Shown here piece by piece: positions 17,615-27,404 of a DNA stretch of 64,000 bases. The stretch's first letter is position 1; the number at the start of each line of letters is the position of its first letter. Both the position numbers and the translations under genes were made by a program. The notes beneath the pieces were generated by a model. It searched no databases and had not been told where the DNA came from. It worked only from the letters and a program-made list of their open reading frames with translations. This DNA is from JAAURB01 sp049649525 (lineage in GTDB: Bacteria; Cyanobacteriota; Cyanobacteriia; Cyanobacteriales; Microcoleaceae): contig JBARZE010000006.1 in NCBI GenBank assembly GCA_049649525.1, positions 62,001 through 126,000 of the forward strand. Direction: 5' to 3'.

Positions 17615-18214
17615 TTATCTGGCGGCTGATGACACCTGTTGACCACTATGAGAGCGCGGATCGACAAGTTGCTCTTGAGCCGGGGTAACATTGGTCTCAA
17701 AAGTCGATGTTTTACCCGTTGCAGTCGCGTAGGGTAAGGGATTTCCCTCAATCAGAGAATCTAAGTTCCCACTCATTACCGAGCGAGGAATTTCACCAAT
17801 GGTTTGAGCAATTGCTTCAGCCTGCTTATTGAGAAACACAAAGTGAGGAATACCATCAACCCGATATTCTAAGACTTCGGGCAACCATTTACTATTGTCT
17901 ACATTCAACATGACAAAATTGACCTGACCCTCATACTGTTGGCGTAGTTGAGCCATATCTTCTGCCATGGCCTGACAGCTTGTACACCAGTTGGCATAAA
18001 ATTCCATTAAGGTGGGTTTGCCGTTTTCTAAAGCCACATCAATCGGAGTCGCCGTCTCAGATAATTCTGATAAGGAAGTAGAAGTTAAATCTGTTCTCAA
18101 CCCGAGGACAAGAGCTACACTTAAAGCGATCGCAACTAAAGTAATTAATAAATTTTTTAGGCGAGTGCCGATCGGTGTCGTTGGGGAATCTGTCGAAGAG
18201 TTCGGGTGGGTCAT
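17615..18214 (-). CDS. txlA: Membrane-anchored thioredoxin-like protein, TxlA/HCF164 type
   Basis: A 199-residue protein with one N-terminal membrane anchor (LLITLVAIALSVALVLGL) and a thioredoxin domain whose active site is WCTSCQ and whose cis-Pro loop is DGIPHFVFL. HCF164 in plants and TxlA in cyanobacteria are thylakoid-anchored, face the lumen, and are needed for cytochrome b6f assembly and reduction of lumenal targets. The match rests on the layout of anchor, ENGKPTLMEFYANWCTSCQAM and NFVMLNVDNSKWLPEVLEY. The Ser/Thr-rich tail after residue 165 is not part of the fold. It is divergent from the small secreted protein gene, with about 130 bases between. Confidence 0.75.
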   Translation of the reverse strand: MTHPNSSTDSPTTPIGTRLKNLLITLVAIALSVALVLGLRTDLTSTSLSELSETATPIDVALENGKPTLMEFYANWCTSCQAMAEDMAQLRQQYEGQVNFVMLNVDNSKWLPEVLEYRVDGIPHFVFLNKQAEAIAQTIGEIPRSVMSGNLDSLIEGNPLPYATATGKTSTFETNVTPAQEQLVDPRSHSGQQVSSAAR

Positions 18215-18347
18215 TCTAATACTAAGTTTACAAAAAATTACAATCTCTTCTTATTTTATGCAACATTAGCATGATAGTGAACTTCCTTAAGAGATTTGAT
18301 GTCATAAGAATGATATCAGTTGAAGTCTTGTTGTATTTATCTGTCCA

Positions 18348-18701
18348 ATGCTTAATACGCTTCGGTTCACCAGCCATCTCTTAACTATCGTCGTGCTGCT
18401 CCTGGGGGCAGGCTTCTTATCAACTGTTTCGTTTGCCAATTCCTTGAGAAAAGATGATAATCCGCAATTTAGAACCCATTACCTCGAAAGCTGTTTATCG
18501 GGTATGACTCAATTGGCAATCCCTTCTCTGCAAGCTGAGCGCTATTGTAGCTGTACTGCCGATCAAATTTTATCGCTTCGGGATCAAAAGCTACAAACAT
18601 TTACCACAATGACACTTCAAGATCTACAAGCCGACCCCGATCTGCGTCAGGTCATTATGGCCTGCTGGCAACCCCTGATGGAGTTAGACCCAGAGTCATA
18701 A
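18348..18701 (+). CDS. Small secreted cysteine-containing hypothetical protein
   Basis: A 117-residue protein with a signal peptide (LLTIVVLLLGAGFLSTVSFA). The mature part has four Cys (SCLSG, RYCSC, ACWQP), consistent with disulfides in the periplasm or lumen. The spacing CLSGM...YCSCTADQIL resembles small exported cyanobacterial proteins of unknown function. It is convergent with the large hybrid kinase gene, nine bases apart. I do not recognise a named family. Confidence 0.6.
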   Translation: MLNTLRFTSHLLTIVVLLLGAGFLSTVSFANSLRKDDNPQFRTHYLESCLSGMTQLAIPSLQAERYCSCTADQILSLRDQKLQTFTTMTLQDLQADPDLRQVIMACWQPLMELDPES

Positions 18702-18709
18702 AATAGAGT

Positions 18710-21700
18710 TTAACTGGGATCAGTTTCTCTGATTGTAGTGATTTGGAGGATTTTATCAAATTCAAAATTATCAGTTAAATGAGTTAAAAATTGAGCTAAA
18801 GATTCATACTCTTGTGGAATTTCTCGAATTAATTCCAGCATTTCTTGATCTCGTCCAATTAACGTCGTTTGATGAAGTTGAGCCATCCATTCCGGGGACA
18901 TGGCTTGAAGGATTTGTTGCCGCCAGTCTATTTCTGGATTAGAGAAATGAATTGAATTTGTATCTAATTTTTGAGCGGTATCTTCAGTATAAATATAATC
19001 GACCCCCAGATATTGAGCCATTTTTTCCAATATCTTTGATAAAGAAACGGGTTTACGCACAAAGTCATCACAACCACAGGCTAAAACCTCGCCTCGATCT
19101 TGTTCAAAAGCACTGGCTGTCAGTCCGATAATGACTGTTTGATGAGTTTGATCGAGAGATCGAATACGACGAGTGGCTTCATAACCATCGACCGCAGGCA
19201 TTCGCATATCCATCCAAATTAGATGGGGTTTCCATTGTTGCCAAACTTCCACTGCAACTGCACCATTTTCAGCAACAGAAACTTGAAATCCAACATACTT
19301 TAATAGCTTCAAGAGAATCTGACGATTTTCCCAGCAATCATCAGCAATTAAAATTCGATATTCCGGTTGATTGTCAGTCAGCTTAATCACTTTTTTATGC
19401 TGATTTTGAGGACTGATTTTAGCAGCATTAGTTAAACCTGCTTGAATATAAAATTTAAATTGACTCCCTTCTTCTACCTGACTCTCAACTGTAATTTCTC
19501 CACCCATCATTTGAATATACCGTTGACTAATTGATAACCCTAATCCTGTTCCTTGATGAGATTGACGACCTGTTTCCGATTGAATAAATGCATCAAAAAT
19601 AGAATCAATTTCGTTGGGTGAAATCCCCACTCCAGTATCTGAAATTTCAAATAAAACTTGACAGTCATGACCAGAAGATGCAGAAGGTGCAATCTGAATC
19701 TGTAAAGTCACATCTCCGGCTTTAGTATATTTAATTGCATTACTCAATAAGTTAATTAAGACTTGACGTAATTTTCCTTCATCTGTTTGAATATATTGAG
19801 GCAAATCGGGTGCTAGAATAAATTTTAAAATTAATCCTTTAGAGCGTGCTTTAAACTGAAACATCTGCTCTAAATTATTGAGTAAATCGTAAAAATCAAA
19901 ACTGGTTCGCTCAAACACCATGTGTCCGGCTTCAATTTTTGATAGATCGAGAATACTATTAATTAGACCTAAGAGATGTTCTCCACTATTATTAATCACT
20001 TGTAGCATTTTAGATTGCTCAGGCTGCAAAGAAATATCCTGTCCCATTAACTGAGAAAACCCTAAAATTGCATTCAGGGGAGTGCGTAATTCATGACTCA
20101 TATTCGCTAAAAATTCGCTTTTAGAGCGGTTAGCGGCTTCCGCTGCATCTTTAGCTTTTGCTAGATCTAATTCAGCTTGTTTACGAGTCGTAATATCATT
20201 TAAAATAGCTAAAACACAAGTTTGATTGTTAAAATGAATCAGTTCTGCTGAAAGTAAAACCGTTTTAATTTGACGAGAATGAGTATAAATAGATTGTTCA
20301 ATGCTCCGAACCAGGCCTTGCTGTTGTAACATATTTATAAGGACAGAAGACGCATCAGAATTCACCCAAATTCCCAGCTGATTAAATGTTTTTTCTTGAA
20401 CTTCATTTACAGAATACCCTAAAAACTCTAGAGCGCTACCATTAAATTCAATAATTTTATCATCTGATAATCGAGTAATAATACTAGGATTTGGGCTGCA
20501 GTAAAACGCTTTAGAAAATTTATCTTCCGAAATTCTTAATGCTTTTTCTGTTTGTTTTCTCTCCAATATTTCTTGACACAAAAGTGAATTAGTTTCTATC
20601 AGTTGAGCTGTTCGTTGTTCCACACGTTCTTCTAATTCTTCGACTGAGTAATCTAGCTGTTGCGCCATCAAGTTAAATGACTGTGCTAAGATTTCAATTT
20701 CTTTGATTATGCTGTTAGGAACTCGTTGATGAAGTTCTCCACTTGCCATCCGATGACTGGCTTTAATTACGGGAAAAATTTGACCGCTAATCCAACGAGA
20801 TGTTAAGATCCCCAGTCCAATCACAATCATAAATCCTAGCAGATATAAGAAAATAATATTTTTTTGAGTGGCTGCTATTTTTCCCATTAAGTCTGCTTCA
20901 GGAACAACCACCACAATTAACCAATCTAAACCTAGTTTAGAATAGGGTAAAACTTCTAAGAAATATTGCTGATTTTGATCTCTAAATTGCAGTTGTCGAT
21001 CCTGTTGAAGGGGTAGTCGTGTTCCTATCTGATCCATTAAATATTGAAACGTTGCTTGAGTTAATGGATGTTGGCTATCAATTCCCTGGAGTCGTTGCAT
21101 TTGAACGGCTTGAGAGTGGATTTTAAACAACTCTTCTTCTGTCGAAGTGGCGACTAATTCCCCAGAACGTTCTAAAATAAAAATTTCACTATTCGGTGTT
21201 AATTTCAGACGGTTTAAAAAGTCGCTTAAAACAGTTAAAACTAGATCAACTGCCATTACTCCTTGAAGTTGTCCGTTACTATCATAAAAAGGTTTAGCTG
21301 CTGTAATGCCAAAGTCTCCTTGCAAGAATTGATAAATCGGAGTCCAAGTTAATTCTTCAGATGTAATCGCAGCTTGATACCACGGCTGTTTTTGTGGTTC
21401 AATTGTATTAAGATTAAAGTCTAAGGCACTAATAGAATCCGATCGCTCATTTTGAGACTGAATTAATTGTTGTTGAAAGCGATCTGATGCGGTAATTTGT
21501 AGTATATTTTGACCATCACGATACACTCCTAAATATTCACCCTTTGCTGTTGCTAAATAAATTTGCTGTAGCGAATCAAAGTGTTGTATTTGCAACTGAA
21601 AACGACGTTCGATTTGAGATAAATTATTTAAACTGAGATATCCCCTTTCAACGACATCCCCATTAAGCTGAGTCACGAGTAATGGGTCTTCGAGATAGTT

Positions 21701-21913
21701 ATCGAGTCGCTCATTCACCTGTTGACCTAATGTATCCATTAATTCATTGGCTAAATCTTGAATGGTTTGCTGTCCCGTTTGGTAAGCTAAATATCCCGTC
21801 ATTCCCACTGTGATCATCATGGGAATAACAAAAGGAAAAATTAGAATCTGTTGCAGGGGAAGTCGAACTTGTTTTTGATTGAGCCAACGACGCAGGATAT
21901 TAAGTTTCATCAT
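18710..21913 (-). CDS. Hybrid sensor histidine kinase (dCache-HAMP-PAS-HisKA-HATPase-REC)
   Basis: Residue numbers count from the upstream in-frame ATG at 21934 (1074 residues). Domain order: membrane helix (about 28-52), extracellular dCache sensor (about 55-345, with PWYQAAITSEELTWTPIYQ typical of Cache domains), second helix (358-378), HAMP (380-435), coiled coil, PAS (472-590), HisKA with NMSHELRTPL and His 614, ATPase domain with LLSNAIKYTK, DTGVGI and GTGLGLSI, and a receiver domain with phospho-acceptor Asp 909 in IWMDMRMP. I prefer the ATG at 21913, which has GAGGAAC five to six bases upstream; the longer start has none. Such kinases sense small external ligands and often phosphorylate a separate regulator; none is adjacent. 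Confidence 0.85.
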   Translation of the reverse strand: MMKLNILRRWLNQKQVRLPLQQILIFPFVIPMMITVGMTGYLAYQTGQQTIQDLANELMDTLGQQVNERLDNYLEDPLLVTQLNGDVVERGYLSLNNLSQIERRFQLQIQHFDSLQQIYLATAKGEYLGVYRDGQNILQITASDRFQQQLIQSQNERSDSISALDFNLNTIEPQKQPWYQAAITSEELTWTPIYQFLQGDFGITAAKPFYDSNGQLQGVMAVDLVLTVLSDFLNRLKLTPNSEIFILERSGELVATSTEEELFKIHSQAVQMQRLQGIDSQHPLTQATFQYLMDQIGTRLPLQQDRQLQFRDQNQQYFLEVLPYSKLGLDWLIVVVVPEADLMGKIAATQKNIIFLYLLGFMIVIGLGILTSRWISGQIFPVIKASHRMASGELHQRVPNSIIKEIEILAQSFNLMAQQLDYSVEELEERVEQRTAQLIETNSLLCQEILERKQTEKALRISEDKFSKAFYCSPNPSIITRLSDDKIIEFNGSALEFLGYSVNEVQEKTFNQLGIWVNSDASSVLINMLQQQGLVRSIEQSIYTHSRQIKTVLLSAELIHFNNQTCVLAILNDITTRKQAELDLAKAKDAAEAANRSKSEFLANMSHELRTPLNAILGFSQLMGQDISLQPEQSKMLQVINNSGEHLLGLINSILDLSKIEAGHMVFERTSFDFYDLLNNLEQMFQFKARSKGLILKFILAPDLPQYIQTDEGKLRQVLINLLSNAIKYTKAGDVTLQIQIAPSASSGHDCQVLFEISDTGVGISPNEIDSIFDAFIQSETGRQSHQGTGLGLSISQRYIQMMGGEITVESQVEEGSQFKFYIQAGLTNAAKISPQNQHKKVIKLTDNQPEYRILIADDCWENRQILLKLLKYVGFQVSVAENGAVAVEVWQQWKPHLIWMDMRMPAVDGYEATRRIRSLDQTHQTVIIGLTASAFEQDRGEVLACGCDDFVRKPVSLSKILEKMAQYLGVDYIYTEDTAQKLDTNSIHFSNPEIDWRQQILQAMSPEWMAQLHQTTLIGRDQEMLELIREIPQEYESLAQFLTHLTDNFEFDKILQITTIRETDPS

Positions 21914-21978
21914 TATTTGTTCCTCTATAGCCATCTACTCAACTGAGCTTTTTTGGCTATTTTTATGATCGGCATCAC

Positions 21979-22355
21979 CTAAACACATAAACCGAATAAA
22001 GCAGCGGGTTCGAGGAAACTCCGAACGCTTAAATTCACCTGTGACTGAACGGGACTAAAGGTATAAAATCGAGTCCGAATCGCGTTACCCGCCGTAGTTT
22101 ATTCTAGATACACCGCTTCTGTAGCTCCCGAGAAGTTCCCATCAACTCACTCCACAGAGCAGTTAGACATGGTAATGGGGGAAAATTAGGTTACTTGCGA
22201 CAGCAGTGATTATTATTAAATAAACCAGTAAACCAATCTGTTACCTGTTGAATTTGTATCGATAAAGGCAGCGCTAAACTCGCACTACGGCTCGGTTGAA
22301 CTCCAATCTCCGCTGAAAAGAAAAGAGTTAATAGATAGACTTTAACTGGCTTCAT
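21979..22355 (-). pseudogene. Decayed small exported protein, CpcT/CpeT-like
   Basis: From the ATG at 22355 a 54-codon frame encodes a signal-like start (MKPVKVYLLTLFFSAEIG) and then IQQVTDWFTGLFNN before a stop at 22191. The next homologous stretch continues in a different frame from about 22170: MSNCSVE, stop, VDGNFSGATEAVYLE, stop (22099-22101), TTAGNAIRTRFYTFSPVQS, then QVNLSVRSFLEPAALFGLC and a final stop at 21979. In-frame order and spacing (MSNC, YLE, RFY, RSF, GLC) resemble secreted CpcT/CpeT-family proteins. At least one frameshift and two internal stops break it. The family call is from memory of the pattern and is tentative; the decay is directly visible. Confidence 0.5.
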
Positions 22356-22469
22356 TTGAAGATTTACCCCACTTAATAATTAAATTGAAGACTATTATCA
22401 CGCACTACACTAACACTCTAATAATTTTCAAATATATTTGAAGAAATGCTGTGAATTGCTATTAAATAC

Positions 22470-22488
22470 TTTACCATTTTTTGGTAAA
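22470..22488. repeat. Short perfect inverted repeat
   Basis: TTTACCA and TGGTAAA are separated by five T residues. The repeat lies about 130 bases upstream of the peptidoglycan-binding gene start and could be a hairpin or a protein site; nothing decides between them. Confidence 0.4.
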
Positions 22489-22616
22489 TCATTTCGACTT
22501 CAAAGCTCTCCTCGTCCGATTCGTTTTCGATGATAGAATGAATTAGCCAATGCCGTTAAAGGAGTTCCCCTTTCTCGGAGGGTCAAAACCTTTTATATTT
22601 TTTTCATTTAAAAACA

Positions 22617-24275
22617 ATGATAGAGTCTTATGCTTTTCTACATCTGGCGTTAGAGACAGATACTCGCTCACAGCGGCAATCTCCCTTAAAAGGGGTGAAT
22701 TGGCAGCAGTTATCAACTCATGCCTACTCGTGCTTCTTATCTTTAGCAGTTATTTTAGCGGTTTTTAATCTCGCCGATACCGCTAGGGCCGTACTTACGG
22801 TGGGAGATGCTAACCCTCAAGTTAAACAAGTCCAACAACGGCTACATCAACTGGGTTACTTTCATGCTCATACCACAGGATATTATGGGCCGATCACCCA
22901 TCAAGCTGTATTGAAATTTCAACAAGATCATGGACTGCCCGACGATGGAATTGTGGGCGATCGGACTCTATCTGCTTTAAAAATAACTGTTCATCAAGAG
23001 CCTCAACCTCATCCTCATCCTCAGTCTCCGTCTCACCTTCAGCCTCATTATGATCCCATTGCTGATGATCGACATCTCATCGGTTTAGGAGTCGGCGATC
23101 GCGGCCCTGGGGTGAAAGATTTACAAAAACGTTTAAAACAACTCGGCTTTTTCGATGCCCACACCACAGGATATTTTGGGTCGATTACTCGCCACGCCGT
23201 GATTGAGTTTCAAAAACAATGCTCCATTGCAGCCACGGGTTTAGTCACAGAAGATACCCTAGCAGCCCTCAACGCTAGAGACATTGACCCCAACTACCGT
23301 CACTCAGCAGCATTGTTACCTGCCCAATTTCTACAAGTGGGGGATGTCGGGGCAACTGTTGGCTTGCTACAGCAGCGACTACAGGAGTTAGGGTATTATT
23401 ACGGTTTGATCACAGAATCTTATTCATCTGAAACTGCTGCGGCTGTGGGAGAGTTTCAAATGAATAATGGGATTGAACCCACTGGCATGGTTGATCCCAC
23501 CACGAGCGCTTATATTAAAGAACAACTCACCACTGCATCTGTTCCTCACCCTGATAGAAACCCAGAAAATGCCAGTCAATATTTACAGCGAAAGTTGCGA
23601 TCTCAGGGTCACCCTAATCCTGATGTTAAAGAACAGTTAGATTTAGAGCATCCTCAAGATCAGGTGAATTCTCCAAAAACTCACCCAGTCAAACCCACCG
23701 AGTCTCTAAATATTGCCACTCAGTACCAACAGACCCAAGTTAAACCTCTGATTCAGTCTGCGTCCTTACCTCGGCGAAATGTCCCGACTCATCCTCTGAG
23801 GGTGACCGAGACCTTCTTAGGACTGGGAGATACAGGCAACGCTGTCAGAAGCATACAGCGTAAGTTACGGCAACTCAACTACTACAATGGCCCGATTAAC
23901 GGCTGGTACGATCCCGCAACAGAACAAGCGGTGATCCGGTTTCAACGGGCCAATCAAATTAGTCAAACCGGAGTGGTGGGCCCTACGACTCAAACGTATT
24001 TATTTAATGCTCAATCTCCTTCTATTCCAGTCGAAGAAGAACAAACTCAGTCTGAAACTCAAACTCAAATTAATTCTTCCCGTTCTAATCCGCTGAATCA
24101 GAATTATAATATTCCCAGCGCCCGTGTCAAAGCATTACAGCAACGCTTGAGTATTCAGGGACTTTATAACGGCCCTATTGATGGAGTTTATAACAATCAA
24201 ACCCAAATTGCGGTGAATTCTGCTCAACGACTCTATGGTTCGAGTACGAATGAGATTTTGTTTGGACAGCTTTAA
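22617..24275 (+). CDS. Exported protein with five peptidoglycan-binding (PG_binding_1) repeats
   Basis: A 552-residue protein with a hydrophobic export segment at residues 37-60 (SCFLSLAVILAVFNLADTARA) after an unusually long N-terminus. Five PG_binding_1 repeats follow, near residues 60-122, 153-215, 240-302, 395-455 and 505-552; each has the core VxxLQxRLxxLGYF...GxxxxxTxxAVxxFQ (for example QVQQRLHQLGYF and AVLKFQQDHG). The last repeat is truncated. The linkers are rich in His, Pro and Gln. There is no catalytic domain, so the role is probably cell-wall anchoring or scaffolding. The ATG lacks a clear ribosome binding site, so the exact start is uncertain. Confidence 0.8.
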   Translation: MIESYAFLHLALETDTRSQRQSPLKGVNWQQLSTHAYSCFLSLAVILAVFNLADTARAVLTVGDANPQVKQVQQRLHQLGYFHAHTTGYYGPITHQAVLKFQQDHGLPDDGIVGDRTLSALKITVHQEPQPHPHPQSPSHLQPHYDPIADDRHLIGLGVGDRGPGVKDLQKRLKQLGFFDAHTTGYFGSITRHAVIEFQKQCSIAATGLVTEDTLAALNARDIDPNYRHSAALLPAQFLQVGDVGATVGLLQQRLQELGYYYGLITESYSSETAAAVGEFQMNNGIEPTGMVDPTTSAYIKEQLTTASVPHPDRNPENASQYLQRKLRSQGHPNPDVKEQLDLEHPQDQVNSPKTHPVKPTESLNIATQYQQTQVKPLIQSASLPRRNVPTHPLRVTETFLGLGDTGNAVRSIQRKLRQLNYYNGPINGWYDPATEQAVIRFQRANQISQTGVVGPTTQTYLFNAQSPSIPVEEEQTQSETQTQINSSRSNPLNQNYNIPSARVKALQQRLSIQGLYNGPIDGVYNNQTQIAVNSAQRLYGSSTNEILFGQL

Positions 24276-24361
24276 ATCGGATTAATATTCATGTTGAAAC
24301 CAGTCCTCACTCTCAGTTGATAGGGTGGGGATGAATTTCAAGCAATAATGACAAGATTTAA

Positions 24362-24907
24362 TTAAAATGAGTTTGTCAGACTCTGCTGAATAAAAGTATA
24401 TTCTGTTTCTGATGAATGGCTAAATAAAGTCATTTCAGCGGTTGTATTCATTTCAAGCTGGCCTGTTGTTGTGAAATGAAAGTCAGCTCCCAGTAGCAGT
24501 CCCTGTTTAGTTAAAATTGACTTGACTAAATTTTGAGCCACACTCACTAAGTTAAGTTCAGGCAGGAGATAATCAGGATGTTTTAAAATCCAGTCGCGAG
24601 TGTCTAGATCTATCTCCTCTAATTGATCGACAGCTTCAGTTAAAACCAACTCAATATCCCATGGACTCGGTAAAGTATGTAAAAAGTTTTTTAACGCTTT
24701 GAGTTGCTCTGGATTTTGAGTTTGGAGGATATCTGTGACTATTTCTACATAAAGTTGATATTTATCCAGGTTTAATCGAGATTTAGCTTCCTTAGAGTCA
24801 GTCAATGAAGTTGAGTAGTGATTGAATTGGGAGCTTAATAATTCAGAAGAAGTCAGATCAACTGAAGATTGTCTGAGCATCTGTGATGCAAAAATTGTCC
24901 AAGCCAT
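24362..24907 (-). CDS. Hypothetical protein, 181 residues
   Basis: I do not recognise this protein. It is soluble, with no signal peptide or membrane helix. A helical central part (YQLYVEIVTDILQTQNPEQLKALKNFLHTLP) precedes an acidic stretch (EAVDQLEEIDLDTRDWILKHPDYLLPELNL) and a C-terminal strand-rich part (GADFHFTTTGQLEMNTTAEMTLFS). Codon use looks like that of neighbours and the frame is long, so it is likely real. It lies between the peptidoglycan-binding protein (convergent) and the PEP-CTERM gene. Confidence 0.55.
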   Translation of the reverse strand: MAWTIFASQMLRQSSVDLTSSELLSSQFNHYSTSLTDSKEAKSRLNLDKYQLYVEIVTDILQTQNPEQLKALKNFLHTLPSPWDIELVLTEAVDQLEEIDLDTRDWILKHPDYLLPELNLVSVAQNLVKSILTKQGLLLGADFHFTTTGQLEMNTTAEMTLFSHSSETEYTFIQQSLTNSF

Positions 24908-25159
24908 ATTAAATGAACAAGTCTAACTGAATCTTATGTTTTACTACTGATTGACTTTAATCGATTAATGTGAGGATTTTGTGAGGAATCGTTAGAATCT
25001 TATTCTGACAACCCGGCCTCGAGGAGTGTATCTACACCTGAATATTCATTATCGGCTCCTCTCAGCACCGTTTGAACGATAGCTCGATGATGATTGTTTT
25101 TATCCTATTTCTGATCTAAGATTCCCGGTGCGTTATGGCGATCGACAGGGCTGGGGAAC

Positions 25160-25732
25160 TTAATTTTGACCTTGACGTAAAGAGAATAATCCACAAACCG
25201 CCCCTAATAATCCTAAAGTCGTGGTCGCTTCAGGAATAGATGTCGGCGGGTCGGGTGCAGTTTGAATGGTTAATGTCGTTTCACCTAAACGAGCAACAAA
25301 TTCGGAAGTTTGAGAAGCAGTTAACATCGCCATGCCATCTTCCAATAGTGAGAAATCACTCTCGTCAAATGTAAAACCCCAACTGACACGGCCCGGACCA
25401 CTCCAGCACAGGTCGAATTCAAAGCATTGTGCAACCCGTAAGTTATCAAGATAGACATCTACTCCTGCACTACTGTCTAATATTGAATTTCCGAAGGTTC
25501 CCTCAATGGTGGCAGAAACGATTTTTTCGTCACTGGGCAATGTATAAAAAAATGTCCCAACTTGATTTTGAGGATTGGGAAAAACTGGTGATCCATCAAA
25601 GTTATATTCTGGTAAAGTGATTGTCAATGTTGCTGCTTGAGCTTCGTCAGTTTGGTAGAAGACTCCCAGAGTCACAAGAGTGGCTCCAGTTACAGCAAGC
25701 GATAATTGCTTGGCAACTTGTGAAATCCACAT
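25160..25732 (-). CDS. PEP-CTERM sorting-signal protein
   Basis: A 190-residue exported protein with an N-terminal signal peptide ending near AQA, a beta-rich central domain (LTITLPEYNFDGSPVF, SATIEGTFGNSILDSSAGVDVYLDN) with one Cys pair, and a C-terminal sorting signal: SIPEATTTLGLLGAVCGLFSLRQGQN consists of a PEP-like motif, a hydrophobic segment and a basic end. The motif reads PEA rather than PEP. Such proteins are processed by exosortase and placed at the cell surface or in extracellular matrix. No exosortase is in the window. Confidence 0.75.
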   Translation of the reverse strand: MWISQVAKQLSLAVTGATLVTLGVFYQTDEAQAATLTITLPEYNFDGSPVFPNPQNQVGTFFYTLPSDEKIVSATIEGTFGNSILDSSAGVDVYLDNLRVAQCFEFDLCWSGPGRVSWGFTFDESDFSLLEDGMAMLTASQTSEFVARLGETTLTIQTAPDPPTSIPEATTTLGLLGAVCGLFSLRQGQN

Positions 25733-26469
25733 AAAATTGTTATGTAAGTATCGGTGGTCTGCGTCAGACAGGACGCCCTGGAAAGTTATCCTGTTTTTGC
25801 TTCAGTGATTTATTGGTAGAAGACCTAACTTGAGTGCACTTAACTATTTCTTCTAGATGTCGACACCCATTTCCTGAAAATTGTCTAAAACTCTAACTTT
25901 TGACTCAGTCTTTCCATTGACTACCCCTTAATCCGCGATGCTACTGTCAATTAAGTTAGACTTAGCAAATACCCTGCTATTATTATCAAAGTATATAATT
26001 CATTTTAGCAAGCGATTTTTCGTATCTTTACACAATCTTTGAAAACGATAGGGAAATACCCCGGAGAATGTAAAGCTCGTAGAACAATGAGTCATGGCCC
26101 GTTGCAAATCTTCAGAAAAATTCAGAAGATTAAAAATAAAACAGTATTCTATTATACTTTATAAGTCTAGAGTAAAGAATCGTTATGAAATTGCCTGATT
26201 TTTCTGCCGCATCATTAACAACTCATCAAAAAAAACTGGTATTGCTAATTTCAGTGTCAGCGTCATATTTGAAGTTCAACACTATAATATAACAGAATTT
26301 TTTATTATGGTTTATATTCTTCTGTGTAATCGGATATTGAGCAACGTTATAGCAATCATTACCGGGCACAAATCAACTTAGACGATATAACTTACTTTAA
26401 AGTAAAGAATAGAATTTATCGATAATGCCACAACATTAGAAATACTCCAGGTACTCTAACAAGCTGCCC
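25733..26469. other. Gene-free region upstream of the PEP-CTERM gene
   Basis: No open frame of note is present on either strand. The first part should hold the PEP-CTERM promoter on the minus strand. The stretch becomes AT-rich and merges into the eroded FBPase copy. Confidence 0.5.
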
Positions 26470-26768
26470 GAAGCAGAGCGGACCGCGTGACTTGATGCTG
26501 GATATAGGCCAAAAAGTCAGGATATCTACTCAACAGAATACCTCGCCTGTTTGCCACCGGGCGAAACTCATTGAGATTGATATTGCAGTTTAGCTAAGCT
26601 CAGAATAGCTCAATGGCTGTTGATTTACATATCCTGACTGTCACATAAAAAAGCTGGCTGCAATTGCTGTTGCTATAAAATGATCTCAGACTGCATCAAC
26701 TGCGCTATTGAAGACTAGTGGTAGTGGTGAGGTTTTGCTCTCCGGGGTGATTTCGGCCGAGCGCGATC
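26470..26768 (+). pseudogene. Eroded partial copy of the class II fructose-bisphosphatase gene
   Basis: Blocks in this stretch align in order with the intact glpX gene at 29122-30159. Examples: 26565-26590 matches 29384-29409 in 25 of 26 bases; 26601-26621 matches 29446-29466 with two differences; 26677-26720 matches the region from about 29586 (core ATCTCAGACTGCAT); the block ending near 26768 resembles 29787-29825 (core GGGGTGATTTC). Between blocks the copy has deletions, frameshifts and stops, so it cannot encode an enzyme. It lacks the gene's first 170 bases and its last third. It is a decayed duplicate of the downstream gene or of a close paralogue. Confidence 0.75.
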
Positions 26769-26770
26769 AA

Positions 26771-27404
26771 ACAATCAAATAGTTGTAAGTCTTTGAGTTG
26801 GGTTAATCTGAGTTGTTTCTTTTATCCTGCATCGAGTTGAGTGATGACGGTGGCTAATACGATTTTAAAAAAAACTAACATTAAATCTAAGCGCTGGTGG
26901 TTGACACTGATTAAATTTTTATGTCATACTTAAATTGATATTATTAAAAGTTACTTTTTCTAGAAAAACAGAGAAAGAGAAATTAGCATCACTTAATCTA
27001 TAAGTTTTGTGGTTCTGAAAAAGGGGACTGATTTTTGAGATTTCTCTTCAGGTGTATCATTTGCAGCAGCTACTATAGTTGAGATATTTTCTCAACCCAG
27101 AATTTCATAGTTCAATAAAAATATTAGTTTGTGATTCTTTTGAGAAATAGAATCATTACTAATCTAGTTCGGTTTATCAATTTTGAAGAATTAGTCAGGG
27201 CCGCTATTTGGGAATGACATTCTAATTTCGCTTGCCATATCGAAATTGGCTTCTTACCAGAAACTTAACTACTATGTTTCATAAGTTTTAGGGTGCATTA
27301 TTCTCACAATAGATTTTGCTATTAACAAGTTGATTGATTCAATTTCTATAGCTATATTGACTTGCAAAATATACTGAAGAATTCAAATTATTAGGTTTTA
27401 AACT
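26771..27404. other. Gene-poor region upstream of the glycosyltransferase
   Basis: A tiny frame at 26844-26933 encodes MTVANTILKKTNIKSK and then RWWLTLIKFLCHT. It looks like the truncated start of a membrane or polysaccharide protein, but is too short to assign. The rest, up to the glycosyltransferase start, is AT-rich with no coding signal. Confidence 0.4.

Noticed and set aside
17503..17688. Small plus-strand frame after sasA
   Set aside because: Encoded by pyrimidine-rich repeats and overlaps the 3' end of txlA.
22000..22030. GGTTCGA sequence resembling a tRNA T-loop
   Set aside because: No acceptor, D or anticodon stems can be folded around it; it lies in the decayed cpcT-like gene.
25741..25810. 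GC-rich leader before the PEP-CTERM gene, considered as a riboswitch
   Set aside because: No conserved GEMM, cobalamin or TPP core motif could be matched.
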